64,000 bases of DNA from JAJRXR01 sp041402005 (GTDB taxonomy: Bacteria; Planctomycetota; Phycisphaerae; Phycisphaerales; UBA1924): assembly GCA_041402005.1 (NCBI GenBank), contig JAWKTB010000006.1:288435-352434 (forward strand). Reading direction: 5' to 3'. Both the position numbers and the translations under genes were made by a program. Positions 7,571-15,751 of this stretch are shown in pieces. The number at the start of each line of letters is the position of its first letter. Position 1 is the stretch's first letter. The notes below the pieces were generated by a model. It did no database searches. It had not been told where the DNA came from and saw nothing but the letters and a program-made list of their open reading frames with translations.

Positions 7571-10500
7571 TCACGGGGCGTCGTTGGGCGCGGTCGGGAC
7601 GCCCGCCGACGACGGGGCGTTGATGTCGATCCGGTCTCGGATCAGGTCCCAACGCATCGTGCGGGCCTTGAGGGGCGCGGGACGCGAGGCGTCGAAGACC
7701 GTCACCGAGTTGCCGGACCCCGCGGTCGCGAACAGTTCGCCCTGCTGCGCGTCGTACCGGGCGTGATCGGCGACCATCTCCCGCGACCCGTTGCGGAAGT
7801 AGACGAACCCGGACGCGTCCGCGTACTCGAGCTCGCCCCGGAGCGTGCCGGCGTCCTTCTGCTCGCCCAGCTCGCGGAAGCGGATCATCAGGTCCTCCGC
7901 CTCCAGCTCCGTGTACCGCCCGTCGAGCAGGCTCTGGTGCACGATCCGCGTCGAGTCCTGCAGGTGCGCCTGGCCGGTCGCTCGTTCGAGCGACATCGAG
8001 CCCTCCCAGGTGATCAGCGCCTGGCCAGGGCCCCTGGCGATCAGGGGCAGGCCCTCGGGGCGCTCGGTGTCCGTCGGCTCCGGGCGCCGATCCAGGGAGA
8101 GCATCTTGCCCGCCGAGGGGACGTGGAGCGTGTTGTTCACCGCGTCCGCGTCGATCTGCGCGCCTGCGAGGAAGTAGACCTGCTCCGCGCGCTCGGGCGC
8201 GTCCGCGGCGTACACCCGCGTCTCCACGCTCGCCTTCGTCGCCACCGGCCCCGCCCGCCCGTACGCGCGCACGCGGAGCAGCTTGCGATCTTCCTTCACG
8301 CCCGGGACGCCCTCACTCGACGAGCCCGGCTCGGGCAGCGGCGTGAACTCGATCATCACCCGGTCGGCGGACAACGAGTCGAGCGTCAAGGGATCGGGCC
8401 TCGACTCGGCCTTCGCGTTGCCCGTCAGCTCGATCCGCCCGGCGAAGTCGTCGAAGACCATCCCCTCTTCCCACGACGCCCAGGCGATGCCCGACAAGCG
8501 ATCGGGCGCCGCCACCGAATCGTCCTTCTCGAAGCGGCCGGGGCCGAAGACCTCCGCGCCGCGCCCGATCGCATCGAGGTCGATCTCGAAGCCGGAGATG
8601 AGGGCGCCGCCCTTGCCGACCTGCGCGGGCGAGCCGAGGACGGTGACGCGCTGCAGCACGCCGTCGCCCCGCATCTCGTCGGCCTTGGCCCACGTCTTGT
8701 CCGGGCCGGCGTACTCGACCGCGCCCGCGGCGTACACCTCGCCCGTGACGATGTCCCCGTCAGGACCGCGCGAGAGGTCCGCGTCGACGTGCTCGGCGTT
8801 CAGCGTCGTGTCGGGCGAGGCGAGTCGCACCGCCCCGTCCGCGACGAACCGTGTCGGGTCCAACTCCTCGCCGTGGGTCCCGGGCGAGAACTCGATGCGC
8901 ATGGAGTCGCCCGCGGCGGACTGCCCGCGGCTGTCGGTGGCGCGCCCGCCCTCGACCTCGAGCTGCGCGAGGCGCGTCGAGCCGTCGTCGGTCGGGATGA
9001 AGATCGCGGTGAGCGCGTCGGCGCCCTCGAGCTTGGCCTCGCCGTCCGTCGCCTCGACGTCGCCGAGGAAAGTTGCGCTCTCGAGGTCGGAGGTCATGGC
9101 GCCGTCGACGACGCTGAACTGGAAGTCGGCCTGCTCGGTGCACCGGATCTTCCCTCTCGCGTCCGAGCCGCCCGTCGCCCCGGGGTCGAGCACCCCCTCG
9201 AGGACGGTGGGGCCCCGCGAGTGGATCGTGCCGGCGGAGAAGCTGACCATCGCCCGCGAGCCGATGTATCGCCCCGTCCCCTGCCAGTCGAGGTCGATGG
9301 TGCCGCCCGGCCCCGAGAGGATCAGCTCTCGCGTCGAGGCGCGTCCCTCGAGCGCGACCATGTGCCCGGTGATGCCCAGCTCCGGGTCCTCGCCCTTCAC
9401 CAGGCCCGTCTTCTCGGCGGTCAGGCGGAACGCCAGGTCCGTCCCGTCCAGCTCAGTCGGCGAGGTGTTCAAAGGCTTGACGACCAGGGGGCCCGTCCAG
9501 CGCAGCGTGATCGGGGCGAGGCGTGGATCGGGAGCAGGCGCCGCGGAGGCCTCAGGGGGAGTTGTCTCTCCCGAGGCGATGACGTCCGTCCCCTCCTCGT
9601 CTGTGGCGGTGACCGCGTCGTCGGGCGACGCCAACTCGGCGGCGGGGGATGACGCGTTGTCGAACGTCTGGCCGAAGGCATCGGGCGCAAGTCGGTTGTC
9701 ACGCAGGCGGACCCAGAGGTCGAGCTTGTCCGCCCAGGCGCGCTGCGTGGCCCTCGAGATCTCCACGCCATCCAGGAACGCGATCTGATACTCGTCGATC
9801 TTGATTGGCGCCGGCGCGGTCGGCGTGGTGGCGTCGCTCGCCTCACCGGCGTCCGCGATCGCGATCACGCTCTCGTCGCCATGGGCGGGCTCGGCGTTCG
9901 CGGTCTCACTCGCGTCCGAGGGCGTGAGCGTGATGTACTCGCCCTTGCGCACCTCGAGCAGCTCCAGCCGCTCCTTGACCTGGTTCACGACCGCCGTCAG
10001 GTACGACCCCGCGAACTCTGCCTGAGGCGTCTTGATCACCACGCGACCGGTCGTCGCGATCCGCGCGTTGCGCAGGTCGAACTCAAGCGGCTCCTCCGAC
10101 GTCGCGGTCAGGATCGGCACGTCCCGCCCGATGACGGGGCGCTCGCCCCCCGGGATCGGGTCGAAGACGCGGATGACGACGTTGCCCTGGACGTTGCCGC
10201 TCTCCGGCGCGGAGTTCGTCTGCCCGCTCGGGAAGTAGAACCGCCCCTTGGCGGCCTCGACATGCAGTGTCCGCCCGTCCCGCAGGTAGTACCAGACGCG
10301 GGGCTGCGTGACCGACGTCTCCTTGGGGCCAAGCGGCTCGACGGACTCGGCGGTGATCAGCCCGGCCCGACGCGTCGGGTCGTCCTTGTCCGCGAGTTCC
10401 ACGTACATGCCCGAGCCGACCGGGCTGGTCAGGGGCTCGACGCCCGGGGGCAGGTCCGGCGCGTCGTCGAAGGCTTGGCCCGACGCCCCGCCGCCGCCCC

Positions 10501-10603
10501 GGATCGCGAACACCAGGACCAATAGAATGAAGATCCCCGCCATGGTGGCGGCGATGTACAGGCCGGTCCGTTCGGCCAAGCCGCGGCGTCCGTTCCGTGT
10601 CAT
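7571..10603 (-). CDS. Giant LptC/OstA-like lipopolysaccharide-export protein
   Basis: A 1010-residue protein with one N-terminal transmembrane segment (about residues 13-33), then a periplasmic part. The first ~200 periplasmic residues resemble LptC (beta jellyroll, 'ITAESVEP', 'VWYYLRDGRTLHVEAAKGRF'). The rest is repetitive beta-rich sequence, with OstA/LptA-like segments near the C-terminus ('LEYADASGFVYFRNGSREM', 'GELFATAGSGNSVTVFD'). LptC and LptA bridge lipopolysaccharide from the inner-membrane LptBFG to LptD. Both proteins are normally about 190 residues, so this is a very large fusion or expansion. It follows kdsC by four bases in a KDO operon. Confidence 0.8.
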   Translation of the reverse strand: MTRNGRRGLAERTGLYIAATMAGIFILLVLVFAIRGGGGASGQAFDDAPDLPPGVEPLTSPVGSGMYVELADKDDPTRRAGLITAESVEPLGPKETSVTQPRVWYYLRDGRTLHVEAAKGRFYFPSGQTNSAPESGNVQGNVVIRVFDPIPGGERPVIGRDVPILTATSEEPLEFDLRNARIATTGRVVIKTPQAEFAGSYLTAVVNQVKERLELLEVRKGEYITLTPSDASETANAEPAHGDESVIAIADAGEASDATTPTAPAPIKIDEYQIAFLDGVEISRATQRAWADKLDLWVRLRDNRLAPDAFGQTFDNASSPAAELASPDDAVTATDEEGTDVIASGETTPPEASAAPAPDPRLAPITLRWTGPLVVKPLNTSPTELDGTDLAFRLTAEKTGLVKGEDPELGITGHMVALEGRASTRELILSGPGGTIDLDWQGTGRYIGSRAMVSFSAGTIHSRGPTVLEGVLDPGATGGSDARGKIRCTEQADFQFSVVDGAMTSDLESATFLGDVEATDGEAKLEGADALTAIFIPTDDGSTRLAQLEVEGGRATDSRGQSAAGDSMRIEFSPGTHGEELDPTRFVADGAVRLASPDTTLNAEHVDADLSRGPDGDIVTGEVYAAGAVEYAGPDKTWAKADEMRGDGVLQRVTVLGSPAQVGKGGALISGFEIDLDAIGRGAEVFGPGRFEKDDSVAAPDRLSGIAWASWEEGMVFDDFAGRIELTGNAKAESRPDPLTLDSLSADRVMIEFTPLPEPGSSSEGVPGVKEDRKLLRVRAYGRAGPVATKASVETRVYAADAPERAEQVYFLAGAQIDADAVNNTLHVPSAGKMLSLDRRPEPTDTERPEGLPLIARGPGQALITWEGSMSLERATGQAHLQDSTRIVHQSLLDGRYTELEAEDLMIRFRELGEQKDAGTLRGELEYADASGFVYFRNGSREMVADHARYDAQQGELFATAGSGNSVTVFDASRPAPLKARTMRWDLIRDRIDINAPSSAGVPTAPNDAP

Positions 10604-10607
10604 GGCC

Positions 10608-11123
10608 TCAATCGTACCGCGCGCGGGCCTCGCCCATCAGGCCGCGGCCCTCCAGCAGGTGCTCGACCGCGTCCCGGACCGCTCCCCGCCCGCCCGGGCG
10701 GGTGGTGATGTAGCTCGCCCGCTCGCGGACGAGGGGTTCGGCGTCCGCGACCGCCATCGGATAGCCCACCAGCCGCATCATCGCCAGGTCGGGCCAGTCG
10801 TCGCCCAGGCAGGCCATCTCGCCCAGGCTCACACCCGACTCAGTTGCCAGGCGCCGGACCACCTCTCCCTTGTCGTGGGCGCCCTCGTAGACATGCTCGA
10901 TCTGGAGTTCCGCCGCCCGACGCCGGACGTGCTCGCCGCCCCGCGTCGTGATGATGGCGGCGGCGAATCCCGCCTCGCGCCACAGCCGCACGCCGAAGCC
11001 GTCACGCACGCTGAACGCCTTGATCTCGCGCCCGCGCCCGTCGTCGTCGTAGACGATGGACCCGTCGGTCATGACGCCGTCCACGTCGAGCACGAGCATG
11101 CGGACGTTCTTCGCCTCGCCCAC
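10608..11123 (-). CDS. kdsC: 3-deoxy-D-manno-octulosonate 8-phosphate phosphatase (KdsC)
   Basis: A 171-residue HAD-superfamily phosphatase without cap domain. Motif I is 'LVLDVDGVMTDG' (Asp13 nucleophile, Asp15), motif III-IV is 'CLGDDWPDLAMM', and 'RDGFGVRLWREAG' with 'ITTRGG' are KdsC wording. It dephosphorylates KDO-8-phosphate to KDO, the sugar joining lipid A to core. The start is GTG 11123, five bases after the kdsD stop, without a strong Shine-Dalgarno sequence, so translation is probably coupled. The LptC/OstA gene follows after four bases. Confidence 0.93.
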   Translation of the reverse strand: MGEAKNVRMLVLDVDGVMTDGSIVYDDDGRGREIKAFSVRDGFGVRLWREAGFAAAIITTRGGEHVRRRAAELQIEHVYEGAHDKGEVVRRLATESGVSLGEMACLGDDWPDLAMMRLVGYPMAVADAEPLVRERASYITTRPGGRGAVRDAVEHLLEGRGLMGEARARYD

Positions 11124-11128
11124 GCCGC

Positions 11129-12208
11129 TCAGTCCCGCACCAGGCGCATGGTGATCAGGTCCTGGACGTCGAGCAGGCCGACGGGGCGACCTTCGGCGTC
11201 GACGACCGGGATCTCGTCCTGGCGGTGCTCGCGGAAGGCGGCCACCGCGTCACGCGCGAGCGCGGTGTCGCGGATCGTCCGCGGCCCCCGCGTCATCACC
11301 TCGCGCATCGGGTGCTTCAGCTCCTCGGGATTGCGCAGGACGAGGCGGCGGAGGTCGCCGTCGGTGAAGATCCCGACGAGGCGGTCATGCTCGACGACGA
11401 GCAACGCGCCCGGGCGACGCCCGGCGCGGTCGGCCTCGTTGAGCGCCTGCTCGACGCTCGTCGCCGGATCGACCAGGGGCAGGTTCACCCCCGCGCGGAA
11501 GCGGAGAAGCTCGGTGACCGGACGGAGCATGCCGCCCAGCTGTCCCCCCGGGTGACGCTTGGCGAAGTCCTCGTGCGTGAAGTTCCGCCGACGCGCAACG
11601 GCCAGCGCCAGCGCATCCCCGATCGCCATCGCGGCGGTCGTCGAGCACGTCGGCGCCATGAACTCGCCACCCGCCTCGTCACGCACCAACGCCGCCAGCG
11701 TCACCTCCGCGATCCGCTCCAGGCGCGACGCCTCCTCGCCCTCCGCGGCGCCCCGCGTGATCGCGATGACGGGCAGGCCGTCCTGCTTCAGACTCGCGGC
11801 CAGCGCCACCACCTCGTCGGTCTCCCCCGAGTGCGACAGGCAGATCACGACGTCCGCGGCGCGGAAGCGACCCAGGTCGCCGTGGGCGGCCTCGGTCGGG
11901 TGAACCGGGTGCGAAGGGATCCCGAGAGAGGCGAAGGTCGCGCTGATCTTGGCGCCGACGAGCCCGCTCTTGCCCAGGCCCGAGACCAGCACGGTCCCGC
12001 CCTGCTCGGCACACGCCTCAATCCGGTCGCAGGCCTCGTGGAAGGGGGCCCCGACCTGGTCGGCGAGGGCCGCGACCGCCCGTGCCTCGTCACGCAGCAC
12101 GCCCCGGATGAACTCGCGTTCGGCGTCAAGATCATGGGCATCCAACTCGGCGCGGCGCCCCTGCTGGGTGGGCTTGGGCTCCTGCTGGCTGGAGGTCGGG
12201 CGGGGCAT
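11129..12208 (-). CDS. kdsD: D-arabinose 5-phosphate isomerase (KdsD/KpsF)
   Basis: A 359-residue sugar isomerase with an N-terminal SIS domain (about residues 40-190: 'VLVSGLGKSGLVGAKI', 'CLSHSGETDEVV', 'APTCSTTAAMAIGDALA') and two C-terminal CBS domains ('VEHDRLVGIFTDGDLRR' and 'VVDAEGRPVGLLDVQDL'). It turns ribulose 5-phosphate into arabinose 5-phosphate, the first KDO precursor. 'HEDFAKRHPGG' is the usual KdsD junction. The start was set at ATG 12208: TACCCT lies six bases before it and there is no Shine-Dalgarno sequence, suggesting a leaderless message. It is the first gene of kdsD-kdsC-lptC/ostA and divergent from scpA. Confidence 0.94.
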   Translation of the reverse strand: MPRPTSSQQEPKPTQQGRRAELDAHDLDAEREFIRGVLRDEARAVAALADQVGAPFHEACDRIEACAEQGGTVLVSGLGKSGLVGAKISATFASLGIPSHPVHPTEAAHGDLGRFRAADVVICLSHSGETDEVVALAASLKQDGLPVIAITRGAAEGEEASRLERIAEVTLAALVRDEAGGEFMAPTCSTTAAMAIGDALALAVARRRNFTHEDFAKRHPGGQLGGMLRPVTELLRFRAGVNLPLVDPATSVEQALNEADRAGRRPGALLVVEHDRLVGIFTDGDLRRLVLRNPEELKHPMREVMTRGPRTIRDTALARDAVAAFREHRQDEIPVVDAEGRPVGLLDVQDLITMRLVRD

Positions 12209-12214
12209 CGGACA

Positions 12215-12220
12215 AGGGTA
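12215..12220 (-). promoter_or_regulatory. TACCCT -10 element of leaderless kdsD
   Basis: Minus-strand TACCCT ends six bases before ATG 12208. It shares two bases with plus-strand TACACT (12219-12224) facing scpA, so the two divergent promoters overlap. Confidence 0.6.
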
Positions 12221-12224
12221 CACT
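12219..12224 (+). promoter_or_regulatory. TACACT -10-like element upstream of scpA
   Basis: TACACT lies 45 bases before the scpA start and overlaps the divergent kdsD element. No -35 hexamer is clear. Confidence 0.4.
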
Positions 12225-12269
12225 GCCCGCGCCGGGTGAACCGCCCGGGATCGACCACGGAGGGCGAGC

Positions 12270-13118
12270 GTGAGCGAGGGATACCGCGTCAGACTGGAGG
12301 CCTTCGAGGGCCCGCTCGACCTGCTGCTCTACCTCATCCGCCAGGCCGAGGTGGACGTCACGGACATCCCGGTCGCCGAGATCGCCGAGCAGTACATCGC
12401 GTACCTGGAGGGGATCGAGCGGGTGGACATCGACCTCGCCGGGGAGTTCCTGGTGATGGCCGCGACGCTGATGGAGATCAAGTCGCGGATGATCAACCCG
12501 GAGGCGTCGGGGGTGGTCGAGGAGGACGACGCCGAGCCCCGGCGCGAGGGCGAGCGGGCCGACCCGAGGGCGGAGCTGGTCCGTCAGCTTCTCGAATACA
12601 AGAAGTACCGCGACGCCGCGGACGAGCTGGATCGACGGCGTGAGGACTGGGAGCGTCGCGCCCCCGCGGCGCCCGCGGGCGCCGACCGCGACCTCGTGCG
12701 CGAGCGCATCGCCGAGCTCGATGACCTCGAACTCGAGGACGTCGGCCTCTCCGACCTGCTCGCGGCGTTCCAGGGCATCGTCGCCTCGATCGACTTCACA
12801 CGCGTCGGCGCCCACCAGGTCGTCTCCGACGACACCCCGATCGAGCTGCACGAGGCCGACCTGCTCGACCGCCTCCGGCGCGACGGCGAGCCCGACGACG
12901 ACGGGCGCCCGTCGTTCACCTTCCGGCGCGTCTTCGAAGGGCGCACCCGCGCCGAGATGATCGGCCTCTTCCTCGCCCTGCTCGTGCTCATCCGCGACCA
13001 GCGCGTCCGCGTCCGCCAGGAGCGCGCCGGGGGCGAGATCACGGTCTCGCTCGGCGACGAGGCAGAGGAAGGCGTCGCAATCGACGCGGTGGAAGAATCG
13101 AGAGAGGCGCCTGGATGA
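12270..13118 (+). CDS. scpA: Segregation and condensation protein A (ScpA kleisin)
   Basis: A 282-residue kleisin that bridges Smc heads and binds ScpB in bacterial condensin. The N-terminal signature is clear: 'LEAFEGPLDLLLYLIRQAEVD', then 'IAEQYIAYL' and 'LAGEFLVMAATLMEIKSRM', where the Smc-neck helix forms. The C-terminal winged helix spans about residues 215-265. An acidic/Arg-rich linker sits between. The start is GTG 12270. Its stop overlaps the next lipoprotein start (ATGA at 13115). scpB is not in the window. Confidence 0.93.
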   Translation: MSEGYRVRLEAFEGPLDLLLYLIRQAEVDVTDIPVAEIAEQYIAYLEGIERVDIDLAGEFLVMAATLMEIKSRMINPEASGVVEEDDAEPRREGERADPRAELVRQLLEYKKYRDAADELDRRREDWERRAPAAPAGADRDLVRERIAELDDLELEDVGLSDLLAAFQGIVASIDFTRVGAHQVVSDDTPIELHEADLLDRLRRDGEPDDDGRPSFTFRRVFEGRTRAEMIGLFLALLVLIRDQRVRVRQERAGGEITVSLGDEAEEGVAIDAVEESREAPG

Positions 13119-13702
13119 GGGCGATCGCCGTCGCGGCCATCCTCTCAGTCACGCTCGCGGTCGGAGCGTGCGCGCCGAAGACCGTCAACGTGAGGTCGCG
13201 TCTGCTCGAAGCGTCGAAGGCGCAGGATCCGCACTTCCCGGATGAGGCCTCGCTCCAGCTGACTCACTTTGCATACATCGGAGACATCGAGACGGCGGAC
13301 GGTCGGTTTCATGTCGTGTATGCGAACGCCGTCATCAGGGGGATGCTCGCGCCTCGTGGGCAGGCGTGGCTCGCGCTCTACGACGAAGACCAGAACTTCG
13401 TTCGCCGATATGAGCTTCTCGGGCGAGGCAGACCGCTCTGGTGCGAGGGCGGCAAGATCTACTGGTCCGGTTTCACCACGTTCGGACTCCCGCACGAGCC
13501 ATCACAGCTTGCCCTGTTCGGCCCGCCGGACTGCCCGCAGAGCGTGCCAACCGGCAATGTCGCGGATTTCTCACAAGGCCTTGATCACGGCTTGATGCGC
13601 CGAGAGTTCAAGTACGGCAGCTCGGGTGGCATCGCGGACGATCCACTGGCGGGGCTTGCCGCAGCGATCACGACGCCGGATTCTCCAGCCACTCCGGACT
13701 GA
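13115..13702 (+). CDS. Small lipoprotein of unknown function
   Basis: A 195-residue protein whose ATG overlaps the scpA stop (ATGA), so it is translationally coupled. The signal segment ends in the lipobox 'AVGAC' at about residue 19. The mature part is beta-rich with several aromatic strands ('RFHVVYANAVIRGMLAPRG', 'LWCEGGKIYWSGFTTFG'). No known domain is recognised. Base use is slightly less GC-extreme than neighbours. The 3' end overlaps the end of the convergent sulfotransferase gene by 35 bases, which is unusual and needs both frames to be real. Both look well supported. Confidence 0.7.
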   Translation: MRAIAVAAILSVTLAVGACAPKTVNVRSRLLEASKAQDPHFPDEASLQLTHFAYIGDIETADGRFHVVYANAVIRGMLAPRGQAWLALYDEDQNFVRRYELLGRGRPLWCEGGKIYWSGFTTFGLPHEPSQLALFGPPDCPQSVPTGNVADFSQGLDHGLMRREFKYGSSGGIADDPLAGLAAAITTPDSPATPD

Positions 13703-15158
13703 TCACTTCGATCAACGGCCCCAGGTGGCTCACGTATTTTTCGTGCCGGCGCACCGACCTCGTGTAGATCGGCTGGTCCACCTGAAACTCGCTGGCGGTG
13801 CGGGCCACGCGCTTGCGCTCGTAGAACCGCTCGCAGGCGTCGTCCCACTCCAGCCCGAGAAAATCAAGCAGGCGTCTTGATTCGCCGAGCTGGTCCTCGA
13901 CCATCTTCTCGTAGACCACCGTGTGGATCGGCGTCTCCAGCACTTCTTCCCAGTGCTCCACCACGCGCCGGTAGTCGTTGTAGTACCGACCCAGCCAGGT
14001 CAGGTCACGGCTGAACGCGGTCGCCCGCGCGTCGCGGAAGTCCTGGAAGTAGCACGACAGGCAGGTGTCCAGCGGATGTCGAACGCAGTGGATCAGCTTC
14101 GCCTTGGGCAGGGCCGCCCCGATCAGGCCCAAATGGAAGCACGAGTTCGGCGCCTTGTCCGTCACCCGCGCCGCCGAACGGTCGAGGTCGGAGAGATGCT
14201 TGACGACGCCACGCGCGAAGCGGGCGAGGCGCCCCCGGTTGAGGGGCGCGAGGTCGCGGAGCAGGGCGAACCCGCCACTCTCTTCCGGCTGGATCTGCAT
14301 CGCGAACTTGTGGGCCAATGAGATCTCACCCCCGCCATGGGCGCTCGGGTGGCTCGCGATGATCTGTTCGGTCAAGGTCGTCCCCGAGCGGGGCATGCCG
14401 AAGATGAAGACGGGCAGTTCGGCCTCGACGCCTGAAGCGGGCAGGGCCCGGACCGCCTGGCGCGTCCACGCCTCCATCATCCGGTCGCACGCGGCGCTGA
14501 ACGCATCCGGGTTCCAAGGCGGGCGGTCCATCTCGTTGACGCGCCGGGAGCACTCGAACGCCTCGTCGTACTCGCCCAGCGCGTCGTGCAGTTCACCGAG
14601 CGCCCAGGTCAGGCGCCGCACGTAGAAGGGCCAGACCTTGCCCGCGTCGAGGTGCTCGCGGACCGCCTTGACGCCCTCGCGTTCGCGCTTCAGCCGCTTG
14701 GCCTGCTCCGCAAACAGCAGCACGCACGCGCTGTTCGCCTTGCCCTCCCGGACCAGCGGCTCGACGCACGCCATCGCCGCCTCATGATCGCCCTGGAGGC
14801 GTCGGAGCGATCCGAGCGCCGCCGCAGTGTCCGGGCTCTCGGGCGCCAGCGACGCCGCACGCTCGAACGCGTGGGCCGCCTCATCCAGGCGTCCCTCGCC
14901 CTGGAGGGCCATGCCCAGCTCGAGGTACGCCTGCGCCCGATCCGGCTCGATCGCGAGGATCTTCTGGATCTCCGGGATCGCCCGTCGGGCGTCGCCCGAG
15001 CGAGTGAGGGCCGCCGCCCGGATGAGCATGAGCGTCGTCGAGCGCGGGTGCTCGCGCAGCGCGTTCTCGCAGTGCGTCAGCGCCTCGCCGAACCGCGCGC
15101 CCGCGAGCAGCTTCTGCGCCTCGGCGATCGCCTTTCTCTCACGAGCAGTGGGGGGCAT
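13668..15158 (-). CDS. TPR-domain sulfotransferase
   Basis: A 496-residue protein. The N-terminal half (about residues 5-190) is a run of TPR-like helices ('ALTHCENALREHPRS', 'AQAYLELGMALQGEGRLDEAA'). The C-terminal half is a PAPS-dependent sulfotransferase domain with the 5'-phosphosulfate loop 'VFIFGMPRSGTTLTEQII' and the 3'-phosphate region near 'LIHCVRHPLDTCLSCYFQDF'. It should transfer sulfate to an unknown acceptor, perhaps a glycan or protein. ATG 15158 is preferred over ATG 15167 because TAGGAT ends seven bases before it, leaving the upstream ATG inside that element. It follows the dehydratase gene in the same direction. Confidence 0.88.
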   Translation of the reverse strand: MPPTARERKAIAEAQKLLAGARFGEALTHCENALREHPRSTTLMLIRAAALTRSGDARRAIPEIQKILAIEPDRAQAYLELGMALQGEGRLDEAAHAFERAASLAPESPDTAAALGSLRRLQGDHEAAMACVEPLVREGKANSACVLLFAEQAKRLKREREGVKAVREHLDAGKVWPFYVRRLTWALGELHDALGEYDEAFECSRRVNEMDRPPWNPDAFSAACDRMMEAWTRQAVRALPASGVEAELPVFIFGMPRSGTTLTEQIIASHPSAHGGGEISLAHKFAMQIQPEESGGFALLRDLAPLNRGRLARFARGVVKHLSDLDRSAARVTDKAPNSCFHLGLIGAALPKAKLIHCVRHPLDTCLSCYFQDFRDARATAFSRDLTWLGRYYNDYRRVVEHWEEVLETPIHTVVYEKMVEDQLGESRRLLDFLGLEWDDACERFYERKRVARTASEFQVDQPIYTRSVRRHEKYVSHLGPLIEVISPEWLENPAS

Positions 15159-15184
15159 CACCGCCATCCTAGTGACGCTCGACC

Positions 15185-15733
15185 CTACGCCAGTTCGAGG
15201 CGTACGAACCGCGTCATCGCGCCCGTCTCATCCTCGAGGGGCTCGGGCAGTTCGACGAGCCCGTACGCCGTCCCCGCGCCGGGCGCCGCGATCGCCCCCA
15301 GCCCTATCTCGTCCGCCGCCGCGACCAGCTCGCACGCCTGGGCCGTGCTGCTCGTCTCGAGCATGGACGCCCCGGCCCGCGCGATGAACGCCGCGCACTG
15401 CGACAGCGCCTTCGGGTGGCTCAGCACCTCGCGCAGCGTCGCCTCGTCGCCCACTTTCCTGAACAGACGGAACGTAACGGGCAGCGTGTGATCGCCCGTG
15501 ATCCGGATCTTGTCGCCCAGGCGTTCGATCAGCTCTCCCGTCGCCTGAACGCCGCCCGCCCGGGAGTTCATCAGGGGGAGCACGCCCGCGTCGATCCGGC
15601 GCTCGAGCAGCTCACACTCGATCTCGTCCGTGCCCGCGAGCGGGATCAGCTCGTCGCCCCCCGACGACATCGCCCGGGCCGCCTGGCCCGTGAACGTGCC
15701 CTCGGGCCCGAGGTATCCGATCCGCTGGCTCAT
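15185..15733 (-). CDS. Prephenate dehydratase-like protein without ACT domain
   Basis: A 182-residue protein starting 'IGYLGPEGTFTGQAA', the N-terminal signature of prephenate dehydratase. The conserved Thr-Arg-Phe of the active site is present in 'GAMTRFVRLEL' at the C-terminus, just where the catalytic domain ends. The second half keeps the 'GLGAIAAPGAGTAYGL' element. The usual C-terminal ACT domain that binds phenylalanine is missing; the protein ends directly after the catalytic domain. The 'GVLPLMNSRAGGV' loop departs from the common 'P-[IL]-E-N-S' wording (Met-Asn-Ser here). It starts 18 bases after the aminotransferase gene. It may be an unregulated enzyme or a diverged paralogue. Confidence 0.82.
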   Translation of the reverse strand: MSQRIGYLGPEGTFTGQAARAMSSGGDELIPLAGTDEIECELLERRIDAGVLPLMNSRAGGVQATGELIERLGDKIRITGDHTLPVTFRLFRKVGDEATLREVLSHPKALSQCAAFIARAGASMLETSSTAQACELVAAADEIGLGAIAAPGAGTAYGLVELPEPLEDETGAMTRFVRLELA

Positions 15734-15751
15734 GGGGTCCCCGCCAAAGGC

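Noticed and set aside
7313..9652. A long open frame of 779 codons on the plus strand opposite the LptC/OstA gene
   Set aside because: Composition is Arg/Ala/Gly-rich with no domain, and it is the mirror of a real gene; long shadow frames are normal at this GC content.
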